Of a DNA stretch of 43,496 bases, positions 24,305 through 32,769 are shown piece by piece. Position numbers and translations under genes: made by a program. Each line of letters begins with the position of its first letter. Positions within the stretch are counted from its first letter, which is position 1. The DNA comes from Sphingomonadaceae bacterium (GTDB lineage Bacteria; Pseudomonadota; Alphaproteobacteria; Sphingomonadales; Sphingomonadaceae), in NCBI GenBank assembly GCA_019239915.1, contig JAFAZF010000066.1, forward strand, positions 1-43,496, in the 5' to 3' direction. The notes beneath the pieces are model-generated. The model had not been told where the DNA came from, made no database searches, and worked only from the letters and a program-made list of their open reading frames with translations.

Positions 24305-25051
24305 ATGACGACTCCCCCCGCCGCTCCGAACTCGAACCCGTACGGCCTGCTTGCCGCGCTCCATCAGGGCGGCCTGATCACGCAGACGGTGTTCGGTATC
24401 CTCGTGCTGATGTCCGCCGTGACGTGGTACATCATGTTCACCAAGCTGCTCGAGCAGCAGAAGATCTTCAACGAGGGCAAGCGCGCCCGCACCGGCTTCT
24501 GGGGCTCGGGGAACCTGCGCGAGGGCGCGAACAAGCTCGACAAGAACGGCGCCTATCGCCAGCTCGTCGACGACGGCCTGCTCGCCGAGCAGCAGCACAC
24601 CCAGCTCACCGATCCGATCGACCAGCATGAGTGGATGCACTCGTCGCTCAACCGCAGCCAGGCGGCGATCGGCTCGAAGCTCGGTAACGGCCTCGCCTTC
24701 CTCGCCACCGTCGGTTCGACCGCGCCGTTCATCGGTCTGTTCGGCACCGTCATCGGCATCTATCGCGCGCTCATCAAGATCGGCGCCGCCGGTCAGGCCT
24801 CGATCGACGCGGTCGCCGGCCCGGTCGGTGAGGCGCTGATCATGACCGCGCTTGGCCTCGCCGTCGCTGTTCCCGCGGTGCTCGGCTACAACTGGCTCGT
24901 CCGCCGCAACAAGGCCGCGCTCGAGCAGCTCAACGCCTTCTCGAACGATCTCCATGGCTACATGGTCTCGGGTGGCGCGGTGCGCCCGGCACTGCGCGGG
25001 CCCGCGCCGAAGGTGGCGACCACCGCCAGCGGCGTCGCGGCGAAGCATTGA
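24305..25051 (+). CDS. exbB: biopolymer transport protein ExbB (MotA/TolQ/ExbB proton channel)
   Basis: The 248-residue channel-forming partner of TonB. Helix 1 is about residues 20-45 (ITQTVFGILVLMSAVTWYIM); a long cytoplasmic segment follows (about 50-130), then GLAFLATVGSTAPFIGLFGT and VIGIYRALIKIGAAGQ, and the last helix PVGEALIMTALGLAVAVPAV. The conserved Thr of helix 2 (STAPFIGLFGTV) and the EAL-xxT-xxGL-xVAxPA pattern identify the family. An Ala/Gly/Lys tail ends the protein. Its place between tonB and two exbD genes assigns it to the TonB rather than the TolQ system. Confidence 0.93.
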   Translation: MTTPPAAPNSNPYGLLAALHQGGLITQTVFGILVLMSAVTWYIMFTKLLEQQKIFNEGKRARTGFWGSGNLREGANKLDKNGAYRQLVDDGLLAEQQHTQLTDPIDQHEWMHSSLNRSQAAIGSKLGNGLAFLATVGSTAPFIGLFGTVIGIYRALIKIGAAGQASIDAVAGPVGEALIMTALGLAVAVPAVLGYNWLVRRNKAALEQLNAFSNDLHGYMVSGGAVRPALRGPAPKVATTASGVAAKH

Positions 25052-25125
25052 GCCTTAGGTTGCGCTTCAGCGGCGGGGCGGCGTTCGCCCCGCCGATCGA
25101 CAGACCAGGACGGGATAGCTGAACC

Positions 25126-25611
25126 ATGGCCATGAGTGTGGGTCCGGGCGCCGACGGCGACGACACCCCGATGTCGGACATCAACACGACGCCGCTCGTC
25201 GACGTCATGCTGGTGCTCCTCATCATCTTCCTGATCACCGTGCCGGTCGTGCTGCAGACCGTTCCGGTGAAACTTCCCAACGTGCGCTTCGAGCCGACGA
25301 CGACGAAGCCGGAAAACGTCAACCTCTCGATCAAGGCGGCCGCCGACGGCAGCTGCGAGGTCTATTGGGGGCTGACGCGCGTCCACACCGCGGAGCTGCT
25401 CAACCGCGCGGTTGACAAGCTCAGGCTCGAGATCAGCAAGCAAGGTGGCGCCGGCGCATCCGGTCTGCAGCTGCCGGAAGCGCACATCCGCGGCGACATC
25501 AACACGCCCTACCGCTGCATCGGCGGCGCGATCTACATCATGCAGCGGGCGGGGTTCCCGCGCGTCGGCTTCATCTCGGAACCGCCTCCGGGTGGCAATC
25601 CGCGGCTCTGA
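25126..25611 (+). CDS. exbD: biopolymer transport protein ExbD (first copy)
   Basis: A 161-residue protein with one helix and a periplasmic domain. The proton-carrying Asp26 sits in INTTPLVDVMLVLLIIFLIT, exactly the family position. The periplasmic part carries two cysteines (SCEVYWG and YRCIGGAIY) that the second copy lacks, and a longer, divergent tail. It starts ATGGCCATGAG, as does the next gene. Paired ExbD paralogues downstream of tonB-exbB are a known arrangement in Caulobacter, Xanthomonas and sphingomonads. Confidence 0.92.
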   Translation: MAMSVGPGADGDDTPMSDINTTPLVDVMLVLLIIFLITVPVVLQTVPVKLPNVRFEPTTTKPENVNLSIKAAADGSCEVYWGLTRVHTAELLNRAVDKLRLEISKQGGAGASGLQLPEAHIRGDINTPYRCIGGAIYIMQRAGFPRVGFISEPPPGGNPRL

Positions 25612-25673
25612 GCCACATCTAGCAGGTTCGGCCGGGGCGCCGCGGCGGCCACGGCACAAGGAGTAACAACGTC

Positions 25674-26099
25674 ATGGCCATGAGCGCAGGCACCGCCGAA
25701 GGCGAGCCGATGATGGACATCAACACGACGCCGCTGATCGACGTCATGCTGGTGCTGCTCATCATGTTCATCATCACCATCCCGGTGCAGACCCACGCGG
25801 TGAAGCTCGACCTGCCGGTCGACAATCCCAATACCCCGAAGCCGCCGATCGATCCGGTCAAGAACAAGGTCACGATCGATCCCGCCGGCACGGTCTACTG
25901 GAACGCGACGCCGGTCGATCTCGTCACGCTGCGCCAGTATCTCGATCTTACCAAGAACATGAACCCGGAGCCCGAGCTGCACCTGCAGCCCGATCCGCAG
26001 GCGCGCTACGCGGTGGTGGACCAAGTGCTTGCGGTCACCAAGAAGGCGCAGGTCGAGAAAATGGGCTTCGTCGGCAACGAGGCCTACGGCAACTTCTGA
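25674..26099 (+). CDS. exbD: biopolymer transport protein ExbD (second copy)
   Basis: A 141-residue ExbD paralogue with Asp23 in INTTPLIDVMLVLLIMFIIT and a periplasmic domain ending KKAQVEKMGFVGNEAYGNF. The first eight bases of the coding sequences and their helix regions are nearly identical to the first copy, while the periplasmic domains differ, which suggests duplication followed by specialisation. It is the last gene of the operon; an intrinsic terminator begins 29 bases after its stop. Confidence 0.92.
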   Translation: MAMSAGTAEGEPMMDINTTPLIDVMLVLLIMFIITIPVQTHAVKLDLPVDNPNTPKPPIDPVKNKVTIDPAGTVYWNATPVDLVTLRQYLDLTKNMNPEPELHLQPDPQARYAVVDQVLAVTKKAQVEKMGFVGNEAYGNF

Positions 26100-26127
26100 C
26101 GCCGAGGTTCCACCGCTGAGCACATGG

Positions 26128-26158
26128 AGGGCGGGCCGCAAGGTCCGCCCTTTCGTTG
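26128..26158 (+). terminator. intrinsic terminator of the tonB-exbBD operon
   Basis: A strong stem AGGGCGG-G-CC / GG-T-CCGCCCT (26128-26137 with 26142-26151, one G.T pair) capped by a GCAA tetraloop is followed by TTTCGTTG. It has the right orientation and distance from exbD2. Confidence 0.75.
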
Positions 26159-26219
26159 TGGGAGGAGGGCCACGGAGGGCGGTGACCGGCCGGCCGCTCT
26201 GGTGGAGAGCCGCTGCTTA

Positions 26220-26344
26220 TCCTCCCCATCGCAGATGGGGAGGGTGACCGTCCGCGCAGCGGATGGTGGAGGGGCGGCCTCTGCCGTCGTGCATTTCCCC
26301 TCCACCGCCTTCGGCGGTCCCCTCCCAAGCATGCTTGGGGAGGA
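26220..26344. repeat. palindromic repeat with four hairpins (copy 2)
   Basis: A 125-bp element with the same terminal repeats (TCCTCCCC / GGGGAGGA) and the same central GCATTTCCCCTCCAC as the copy at 11795-11914. The hairpin stems differ in sequence but are each kept by compensating changes: CCCCATC/GATGGGG, CCGTCCGC/GCGGATGG, ACCGCC/GGCGGT and CCCAAGC/GCTTGGG. It lies between the convergent tonB operon and the lipoprotein methyltransferase gene. Confidence 0.8.
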
Positions 26345-26378
26345 TGACGCACGTCTGGGCGATATCCACCGCCGGGCG

Positions 26379-27215
26379 CTACCCTGCCGGCAGGATCCGT
26401 CCGTCCTCGCCGCAACGTTGGATCGCCTTGGGATCGGTTCGCGGATTCTGTGCCGCAAACATCGCGAGATAGCCTCCGGCCGACGGCATCGGCACCTGCG
26501 CGACGCGGACGTAGCCGATCGCCGCGAATTCGCAGGCGAGCAGTGCCGGCGGCGTGCCGTGCGCCAGCGTCGGCCGATCGGCATCGACGACGACGATGCG
26601 GCCGCCCGACTTCAGCGCCGGCCAGATCCGCCACAGGAACTCATAGGGGCTCGCGATCTCGTGATACATGTGCACGAGCATGATGCGATCGAAGCTGCCG
26701 CGCGGCAGCCGCGGATCCGCCGGCAGGCCGAGACGCACGCTGACATTGTCGAGCCGTTCGCGCGCGACGCGATCCGCCAGCGCGTCGCGAACCTGGCTGA
26801 CCACGTCCTCGGCGAGAACGCGACCGCTCGCGCCTACGCGCGCGGCGAGACGGACGGTGTAATAGCCTTCACCCGCGCCGATGTCAGCGACGGTCATGCC
26901 GCGCCTGATGCCCGCTTCGCGCATCACCGCATTGGCCTCGCCCGCCTTGTCGCGCGCGTCCTCGTTCGACCAGCCTGCGCTGATGATCGGTGCGACCGGC
27001 CGCGCGGGGGCGGGGAAGGCGCTGCTCGGCACGTTGTCGTCGCCGAGCGGCGCGTGATGGCATCCGGCGAGTCCGAGCAGGGCTGCGAGCGCGATCCTCG
27101 ATCCCGGGCGAGCGGTGCTCCGGCGCAGGCCGGAGCGCTGGAGCGTACGGGCGACGCCAGCTAACCAGCGTTCCGGCCCTCGCCGCAAGACGGGGTGCTT
27201 CAGCAAGGGCGACAT
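26379..27215 (-). CDS. predicted lipoprotein with class I methyltransferase domain
   Basis: A 278-residue protein. A lipobox LAALLGLAGC with Cys52 follows an unusually long basic N-terminal stretch (residues 1-40), then SSAFPAPARPVAPIISAGWS and a SAM-type Rossmann domain (VADIGAGEGYYTVRLAARVG near residue 105, VVVDADRP later). Periplasmic or lipid-anchored methyltransferase-fold proteins of this kind are known, but their reaction is not, and SAM should not be available outside the cytoplasm. ATG 27215 is the first good start after prfB. A perfect hairpin repeat (27117-27136) falls within the N-terminal stretch, so the true start could be shorter and non-standard. Confidence 0.7.
   Translation of the reverse strand: MSPLLKHPVLRRGPERWLAGVARTLQRSGLRRSTARPGSRIALAALLGLAGCHHAPLGDDNVPSSAFPAPARPVAPIISAGWSNEDARDKAGEANAVMREAGIRRGMTVADIGAGEGYYTVRLAARVGASGRVLAEDVVSQVRDALADRVARERLDNVSVRLGLPADPRLPRGSFDRIMLVHMYHEIASPYEFLWRIWPALKSGGRIVVVDADRPTLAHGTPPALLACEFAAIGYVRVAQVPMPSAGGYLAMFAAQNPRTDPKAIQRCGEDGRILPAG
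27117..27136. repeat. 8-bp perfect hairpin inside a predicted gene start
   Basis: GCTCCGGC and GCCGGAGC pair perfectly around GCAG. It resembles the repeat-borne hairpins elsewhere in the window and falls in codons of about residues 27-33 of the lipoprotein methyltransferase as drawn. Confidence 0.55.
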
Positions 27216-27364
27216 CGTTATGGTATCGTCTTCCGCCAATGCCGCGGTGCTCTGGCGAAGGCATGAGCGAAGAGCCGAGAGCTCCGCGTCCGCGGCAGCG
27301 GGGCGCTGCTTTCGCGGCAACGCAGCGTGTCTCGGAAAACGCGCGATCGAGGCTCGAACGCCAC

Positions 27365-28492
27365 TCAGTCGACATCCTCCACGTCGACCTTCTCGCCGCT
27401 CACGCGCTGCGAGAGCGCTGCGGCCATGAACGGATCGAGATCGCCATCGAGCACTTCGCCGGGCGCGGTCGAGGTCACGCCGGTGCGGAGGTCCTTCACC
27501 ATCTGATAGGGCTGGAGCACATAGGAGCGGATCTGGTGGCCCCAGCCGATATCGGTCTTGGTCGCGTTCTCGGCGTTGGCGGCCGCTTCGCGGATTTGCA
27601 GTTCGCGCTCATAGAGCTTGGCGCGCAGCCTTTTGAAAGCCGTGTCACGGTTCTTGTGCTGCGAGCGGTCGTCCTGGCTCTGTACGACGATGCCCGTCGG
27701 CAAGTGGGTGATGCGCACGGCCGAATCGGTCCGGTTGACGTGCTGGCCGCCGGCGCCCGACGCGCGATAGGTGTCGATGCGCAGATCCTTGTCTTCGATC
27801 TGGATGTCGATATCGTCGTCGACCTCCGGATAGACCCAGACAGAAGTGAAGCTGGTGTGGCGGCGCGCCGCGCTGTCATAGGGCGAGATGCGGACGAGGC
27901 GGTGGACGCCACTCTCGGTCTTCGCCCAGCCGAACGCATTCTCGCCCTTGAACAGCAGCGTCGCCGACTTGATGCCGGCCTGCTCGCCGGCATGATGCTC
28001 GATCAGCTCGACCTTGAAGCCGCGCCGCTCGGCCCAGCGCGTGTACATGCGCTGGAGCATCTCCGCCCAGTCCTGGCTCTCGGTGCCGCCGGCGCCGGCA
28101 TTGATCTCGACGAACGCGTTGTTGGCGTCGGCCTCGCCGGCCAGCAATGCCTTGACCTTGTCGCGCTCCGCCCGCGCGGCGAGTTTGGCAAGCGCCGTCA
28201 GGCCTTCTTCCGACAGTGCCTCGTCGCCCTCGGCATCGGCGAGCTCGATCAGCTCGACGGTGTCGTCGCGCTCCTTGGCGATGCCACGCACCACCGCGAC
28301 CGCCTCGTCGAGCCGGCGACGCTCCTGCATCAGCTTCTGCGCGGCCTTGGGATCGTTCCACAGCGCCGGATCCTCCGCGCGCGCGTTCAGCTCCTCGAGC
28401 CTGCCGAGCGCGCGATCCCAGACGAGGAAGCGGCGGACGAGATCGAGCGCGTCGTTGATCGTATCGACATGAGCCTGCGCTTCAGCGCGCAT
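27365..28492 (-). CDS. prfB: peptide chain release factor 2, without programmed frameshift
   Basis: The 375-residue RF2 releases peptides at UGA and UAA. The catalytic GGQ is at residues 248-250 ([13 protein letters not shown]) and the stop-recognition tripeptide is Ser203-Pro-Tyr205 ([14 protein letters not shown]), the SPY form where E. coli has SPF. The N-terminal part ([20 protein letters not shown]) continues in a single frame from the ATG, so the autoregulatory +1 frameshift of many bacterial prfB genes is absent. Located downstream of amiC-mrcA on the same strand, a common alphaproteobacterial order. Confidence 0.95.
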   Translation of the reverse strand: MRAEAQAHVDTINDALDLVRRFLVWDRALGRLEELNARAEDPALWNDPKAAQKLMQERRRLDEAVAVVRGIAKERDDTVELIELADAEGDEALSEEGLTALAKLAARAERDKVKALLAGEADANNAFVEINAGAGGTESQDWAEMLQRMYTRWAERRGFKVELIEHHAGEQAGIKSATLLFKGENAFGWAKTESGVHRLVRISPYDSAARRHTSFTSVWVYPEVDDDIDIQIEDKDLRIDTYRASGAGGQHVNRTDSAVRITHLPTGIVVQSQDDRSQHKNRDTAFKRLRAKLYERELQIREAAANAENATKTDIGWGHQIRSYVLQPYQMVKDLRTGVTSTAPGEVLDGDLDPFMAAALSQRVSGEKVDVEDVD

Positions 28493-28519
28493 GTGGTGGT
28501 CTCCGAAAATCCAAATCGT

Positions 28520-28595
28520 CGCCCCGGCGAGCGCTGGGATCTCATGCGGTAAGCGCGGCGCTCAACCTCTTGAGACCCGAGCGTTCGCCCGGGTG
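28520..28595. repeat. inverted-repeat element, family C
   Basis: The left arm CGCCCCGGCGAGCGCTGGGA+TCTC (28520-28543) pairs with the right arm GAGACCCGAGCGTTCGCCCG+GGTG (28572-28595) with about five mismatches across 28 bases. It fills most of the mrcA-prfB spacer. Probably a short palindromic element, distinct in sequence from families A and B. Confidence 0.65.
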
Positions 28596-28616
28596 ATCTA
28601 ATGTGATGGGCCTGCT

Positions 28617-31103
28617 TTAGTAGATGCCGCCCTCGCGCGTAAGGAATTCCGTGTCGCGCGCGGGTCCCTGCTCCCCCGACGCCGGCGGCGGCGCCACCGC
28701 CTGCTCGCGCTTGATCACGCGCTTGGGTTCGCTCTGCGGCTTGAACGCTTCCCAGATCACCGCCGACTTCGGATCCTCGGACGGCCACGCGCCATAGACG
28801 CGGCGGCCGGACGCGCGGTCGACGCGGACCATGCGGATGCCGGCAGGTGCGCGGAACGGCACGACCGGCGCGTCCTTCATCGCCGCCTGCGCGAACTGGA
28901 GGAAGACCGGCGCCGCGATCCGGCCGCCCTGCGCGGCGGCGCCGAGCGGGCGCGGGCGGTCATAGCCGAGGTAGACGCCGCCCACGAGATCGGCCGAGCC
29001 GCCGACGAACCAGACGTTGGTGGGGCCGCTGGTCGTGCCGGTCTTGCCGAAGATCGGGCGATCGAGCGCGCGCAGCACGGTCGCGGTGCCGCGTTGAACG
29101 ACGCCCTCCATGATGTGGAGCATTTGGTAGGAGGTGAGGGGGTCCATCAGCTGGCGCGCACGCACCGGCGGCCGCGGCATCGGCCCGCCGTTCCAATCGG
29201 GCGCGTTGCAGCCGTCGCAGGGACGATTGTCGGCGCGGAAGATCAGCTTGCCGTGGCGATCCTCGACATAGTCGATCAGCGTCGGCTTGAGCTCGCGCCC
29301 CTGGTTTGCGAGCATCGAGTAGAAGTTGACCATGCGCTGGACAGTGGTCTCGCCAGCGCCGAGCGCGATCGCGAGCACCGGCGGATAGGTGCCGACGCCC
29401 ATCGTCGCGGCGGTCTTCACCACCTTGTCCATCCCGACCGTGGAGGCGGTGCGCACCGTCATCAGGTTGCGCGACTGCTCGACGCCCCAGCGCATCGTGT
29501 GGGGGCCGGCATAGCCGCCGCCGAAGTTGCGGAAGCATTTCGTGCCGAGCCGTGCCGACTGGTACACGCAGAAGGGTCCGTCGACGACGATCGTGGCGGG
29601 AGTAAAACCGTTGTCGAGCGCGGTCGCGTAGACGACCGGCTTGAACGAGGAGCCGGGCTGCCTCATCGCCTGCGTCGCGCGATTGAACGAGCCGCCGCGA
29701 AAATCCCAGCCGCCCTGCATCGCATAGACCTGGCCGGTGTGCGGGTTCTCGGCGACCATGCCGCCCGAGATAACGGGGGTGGCGCGCAGCCCCCAGGCGC
29801 CGCCCTCTGAGCCGACGACGATCACGTCGCCCGGCTTGAGCACGCTCCAGGCGGACTGGCCGGTGCCGCGGCGCGGCAATGCGGCGAGGCCGGCGGGCAT
29901 GCGGCCGGTCGATCCGTTGTCGAAGCCGATCGTCGCCTCGCCGCCCGCCTTGGCGAGCACCACCGCCGCGTGCCACTCGGGATAGCCGGGGCCGACCCTG
30001 GCCGCGAGCAGCCGCCCCTGCCAGCCGGGGCCGGGATCGACATGGTCGGACGGGCCAGCCCAGCCGCGGCCGCCATCCCAGCGGCGCAGGCCGTCGCGCA
30101 GCGCGCGCGCCATCTCCGCCTGGATCGCGGGGTTGAACGACGTGCGCACCCAGAGGCCACCGGCATAGACGCTGTTCGGCCCATCATCCGCGGTCTCGCC
30201 GAAGCGGTCGAGCAGCTCGCGGCGGACCTCCTCGGTGTAGTAGTCAGTCGGCGCGTCGACCTTGGGCGCGGTGCGCGCCACCGTCTCGAGCGGCGCGGTC
30301 GTCGCGGCATGATATTGATCGGCCGAGATATAGCCGTTCTTCTGCATCTCGCGCAGGACATAGTCGCGGCGGTCGAGCGCACGCTCGGCATCATGCTCGG
30401 GCGTGTAGTTGGCGGGCGCCTTGGGCAGGATGGCGAGATAGGCCATCTGCTCGAGATCGAGATCGGTCACATCCTTGCCGAAATAGGCTTGGGCGGCGGC
30501 CTCGACGCCATAGGCGTTCCGGCCGAGGAAGATCTGGTTCAGATAGAGTTCGAGGATCTGCTTCTTGTTGAGCGTGTTCTCGATGCGATAGGCGAGGAAG
30601 GCTTCCTTGAGCTTGCGGCTCACAGAATATTGGTTGCCGACGAGCAGGTTCTTCGCGACCTGCTGGGTGATCGTCGAGCCGCCGCGCGCGCGCTGTCCGG
30701 TGCCCATCTTCGAGATGTAATCGATCACGGCGGCTCCGAAGCCGGTGATGTCGACGCCGTGATGCTTGAAGAAGGTCTTGTCCTCGGCCGAGATGAAGGC
30801 GTCCACGAGCAGCGGCGGAAACTCGTCATAGGAAAGCTCGACGCGCTGCTCGCGTGCGAAGCTCTGCAGCGGCGTGCCGTCGACGGTCCGGATATTGGTC
30901 GGCAGCGGCGGTTCATAGGCGAGCAGGGTGCTTGCCGAGGGCAGGCCGCGCAGCAGCATCGCGTAGAAGACGATGCAGGCGACGATGAACAGCAGCGCCA
31001 GTGCGCCCAGGCCCTGCGTCCAGCGCGAGCCGAGCACGCGCCGCCACAGCGGCCGCTCGCGCCTTATCCTGATCGTGCCTTCACCCAACTCGCGGTCCGC
31101 CAT
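28617..31103 (-). CDS. mrcA: penicillin-binding protein 1A, bifunctional
   Basis: An 828-residue class A PBP that polymerises and crosslinks peptidoglycan. It has a cytoplasmic N-terminus, one membrane helix (about 31-51), then a GT51 glycosyltransferase domain with catalytic Glu107 (SAEDKTFFKHHGVD) and RGGSTITQQVAKNLL, an OB-like insert, and a transpeptidase domain with Ser485-x-x-Lys488 (PGSSFKPVV), SRN (EQSRNLMTV) and KTG (FGKTGTTSG). All catalytic residues are present. The C-terminus has a Pro/Lys-rich tail (ASGEQGPARDTEFL). It follows amiC in the same direction; the gap between them holds a palindromic repeat. Confidence 0.95.
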   Translation of the reverse strand: MADRELGEGTIRIRRERPLWRRVLGSRWTQGLGALALLFIVACIVFYAMLLRGLPSASTLLAYEPPLPTNIRTVDGTPLQSFAREQRVELSYDEFPPLLVDAFISAEDKTFFKHHGVDITGFGAAVIDYISKMGTGQRARGGSTITQQVAKNLLVGNQYSVSRKLKEAFLAYRIENTLNKKQILELYLNQIFLGRNAYGVEAAAQAYFGKDVTDLDLEQMAYLAILPKAPANYTPEHDAERALDRRDYVLREMQKNGYISADQYHAATTAPLETVARTAPKVDAPTDYYTEEVRRELLDRFGETADDGPNSVYAGGLWVRTSFNPAIQAEMARALRDGLRRWDGGRGWAGPSDHVDPGPGWQGRLLAARVGPGYPEWHAAVVLAKAGGEATIGFDNGSTGRMPAGLAALPRRGTGQSAWSVLKPGDVIVVGSEGGAWGLRATPVISGGMVAENPHTGQVYAMQGGWDFRGGSFNRATQAMRQPGSSFKPVVYATALDNGFTPATIVVDGPFCVYQSARLGTKCFRNFGGGYAGPHTMRWGVEQSRNLMTVRTASTVGMDKVVKTAATMGVGTYPPVLAIALGAGETTVQRMVNFYSMLANQGRELKPTLIDYVEDRHGKLIFRADNRPCDGCNAPDWNGGPMPRPPVRARQLMDPLTSYQMLHIMEGVVQRGTATVLRALDRPIFGKTGTTSGPTNVWFVGGSADLVGGVYLGYDRPRPLGAAAQGGRIAAPVFLQFAQAAMKDAPVVPFRAPAGIRMVRVDRASGRRVYGAWPSEDPKSAVIWEAFKPQSEPKRVIKREQAVAPPPASGEQGPARDTEFLTREGGIY

Positions 31104-31156
31104 CGCGGGGGCGCTCTAGCAGCTTATGCGGAGCTTGCCATCCGGTTCAGGCACCC

Positions 31157-31231
31157 GTTCGCCCTTAGCTTGTCGAAGGGCTGTTCTTCTCTTTGGAAAG
31201 AAGGACAGGCTGTGACAGGCTCGGCCCGAAC
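31157..31231. repeat. inverted-repeat element, family B (copy 2, reversed)
   Basis: Reads as the reverse complement of the element at 14117-14188: CGTTCGCCCTTAGCTTGTCG+AAGGGCTGTTCTT on the left and GACAGGCTCGGCCCGAAC on the right. It lies between amiC and mrcA, which are transcribed across it. The right arm has lost the TCGAAG end, so pairing is weaker than in copy 1. Confidence 0.7.
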
Positions 31232-31252
31232 GCGACTTGTGTTCGAACCGCT

Positions 31253-32560
31253 TCAGTCCGCACTGGCGGTCTCGATGTTGAGGCGGCGGGCGAAATGGGT
31301 TTCGATCGCACGGGTCGCGCCGGTGGCGATGCGCTGCTGATAGTCTTTGGAGAAAAGCAGCTTCTCGTCATCCGGATTGGAAATATAGCCGGTTTCGAAC
31401 AGCACCGAAGGCACGTCCGGCGCCTTCAGCACGACGAAGCCGGCGAAGCGGTGATAGGTCGTGCGGAACGCGATCATCGGCGACAATTCGCGCTGCAGCA
31501 GGTTCGCGAAATTGGCCGAGACGTTCATCGTCTCGCGCTGGGTGAGATCGATAAGGATCGAGCTTACCTCGCTGGTCTGGCCGCCGAGATCGACGCCGTT
31601 GAGCACATCGGCCTTGTTCTCCTTCGCCGCGAGCCGCGCCGCGACCTTGTCCGACGAGACCTCGGACAGCGTGTAGAGCGTGGCGCCGCGCGCGCTCGGA
31701 TCGGGTGCGCTGTCGCAGTGGATCGACATGAACAGATCGGCATTCAGCCGCCGCGCGATCTCGCGCCGTTCGCCGAGGATCAGGAAGCTGTCGTCGTCGC
31801 GGGTGAGCGCGACACGGAAGCGGCCGGTCGAAAGCAGCTGGTCTCGCACCGCCTTGGCGATCGCGAGCGCGGCGTCCTTTTCGTAGCGCTGGCCATCGGC
31901 GCCGCGCGCGCCGGCGTCGTGGCCGCCGTGGCCGGCATCGAGAACGATGAGCGGACGGCCGCCGGGGCCGCGCACCTTGGGCATGTGGATGCGATAACCG
32001 GTCGGCACCTCGATCGGGACGTTGACATGCGCGTTCGTCGTCACCGGCGGCGGCGTCGCTGCCGCAGTGCGCGTCGCGGCGAGCGACGCGAGGCGGACCG
32101 CGCCCGGCGCCCCGATCCGCATCCGCCCGGCCTGGATGCCGCGCGCGAAGCTGCGATCGTCGGTGTTGGCGAGGCGGATCGTCATCGCGCGGCCGTCTTC
32201 CGAGAAGCCGCTCGATGCGATCAGTGCGGGCTGAGCGAGATCGAACACGATCCGCGTCGTGCCCGACGTATAATGGGATTGGCGCCAGCCGCTCACCGTC
32301 GCCTCATCGCCGGCGGAGGGCAGGCGCGAGGCATCTGTCCCCTCGAGATCGACCGCGAGGCGGTTCGGGCCGCCTGCCACGAATGCCGACGCCGCGTCCG
32401 GCGGTGTGTCGAACTTGAAGGTTATCGCGCCGTTATTGACCGCAATGCCCTCGATCCGCGCCGCGTCGGCGGGCGAACATGCGATAGACATGGCGATCAG
32501 GCAGGCGGGCACGAACACCTCCTGCCGTCCCGCTCGGCTGCGGGTCCAGTGAAAAAACAT
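31253..32560 (-). CDS. amiC: N-acetylmuramoyl-L-alanine amidase, AmiC-type with AMIN domain
   Basis: A 435-residue periplasmic zinc amidase that splits septal peptidoglycan. A signal peptide (about residues 1-33, ending PADA) is followed by an AMIN domain (about 35-150) and a Pro/Thr linker (ATPPPVTTNAHVNVP). The Amidase_3 domain has zinc and catalytic residues in LDAGHGGHDAGA, GQRYEKDAAL, MSIHCDSAPD and LFETGYISN. The usual autoinhibitory helix region (VLNGVDLGGQTSEVSSILID) is present, implying activation by an EnvC/NlpD-type factor. It is the first gene of amiC-mrcA-prfB and divergent from rne. Confidence 0.93.
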   Translation of the reverse strand: MFFHWTRSRAGRQEVFVPACLIAMSIACSPADAARIEGIAVNNGAITFKFDTPPDAASAFVAGGPNRLAVDLEGTDASRLPSAGDEATVSGWRQSHYTSGTTRIVFDLAQPALIASSGFSEDGRAMTIRLANTDDRSFARGIQAGRMRIGAPGAVRLASLAATRTAAATPPPVTTNAHVNVPIEVPTGYRIHMPKVRGPGGRPLIVLDAGHGGHDAGARGADGQRYEKDAALAIAKAVRDQLLSTGRFRVALTRDDDSFLILGERREIARRLNADLFMSIHCDSAPDPSARGATLYTLSEVSSDKVAARLAAKENKADVLNGVDLGGQTSEVSSILIDLTQRETMNVSANFANLLQRELSPMIAFRTTYHRFAGFVVLKAPDVPSVLFETGYISNPDDEKLLFSKDYQQRIATGATRAIETHFARRLNIETASAD

Positions 32561-32636
32561 TCGGCGTTTCGCCTCTGCACCTGTTCTGATGCGATCCGGC
32601 TAGCGCGGTGCGGCTCAAATCGAGGTGTAAGCTTCC

Positions 32637-32663
32637 GGTGAACGGCGCGTTCACCTTCTTTTC
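32637..32663 (+). terminator. terminator-like hairpin upstream of rne
   Basis: A perfect 7-bp stem GGTGAAC/GTTCACC around GGCGC (32637-32655) is followed by TTCTTTTC. Its orientation is plus. No plus-strand gene lies directly upstream, so it would end a leader transcript or antisense transcription from the amiC side. Confidence 0.5.
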
Positions 32664-32701
32664 ATATCCTGCCGCCAAGGTCGGGTTCGCGGTGCCAAGG
32701 G

Positions 32702-32730
32702 TTGCCGGGCGCAAGCCCCGATGCTAGCAC
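32702..32730 (+). promoter_or_regulatory. possible rne promoter
   Basis: -35 TTGCCG at 32702-32707, 17-base spacer, -10 TAGCAC at 32725-32730. It would give an rne leader of about 310 bases. The -10 match is moderate. Confidence 0.35.
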
Positions 32731-32769
32731 CGTAAACGGCCAAGAGAGCGCCGCGGCCGAACGCTGCGC

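Noticed and set aside
26220-26344. CRISPR array or small RNA gene
   Set aside because: There are no regularly spaced direct repeats; the structure is one palindromic element with unequal hairpins shared with another locus.
27365-28492. Programmed +1 frameshift in prfB
   Set aside because: The N-terminal domain and the rest of RF2 are in a single open frame with no in-frame early UGA.
29970-31340. 456-codon plus-strand open frame opposite mrcA
   Set aside because: Antisense shadow of PBP1A; no domain and biased composition.
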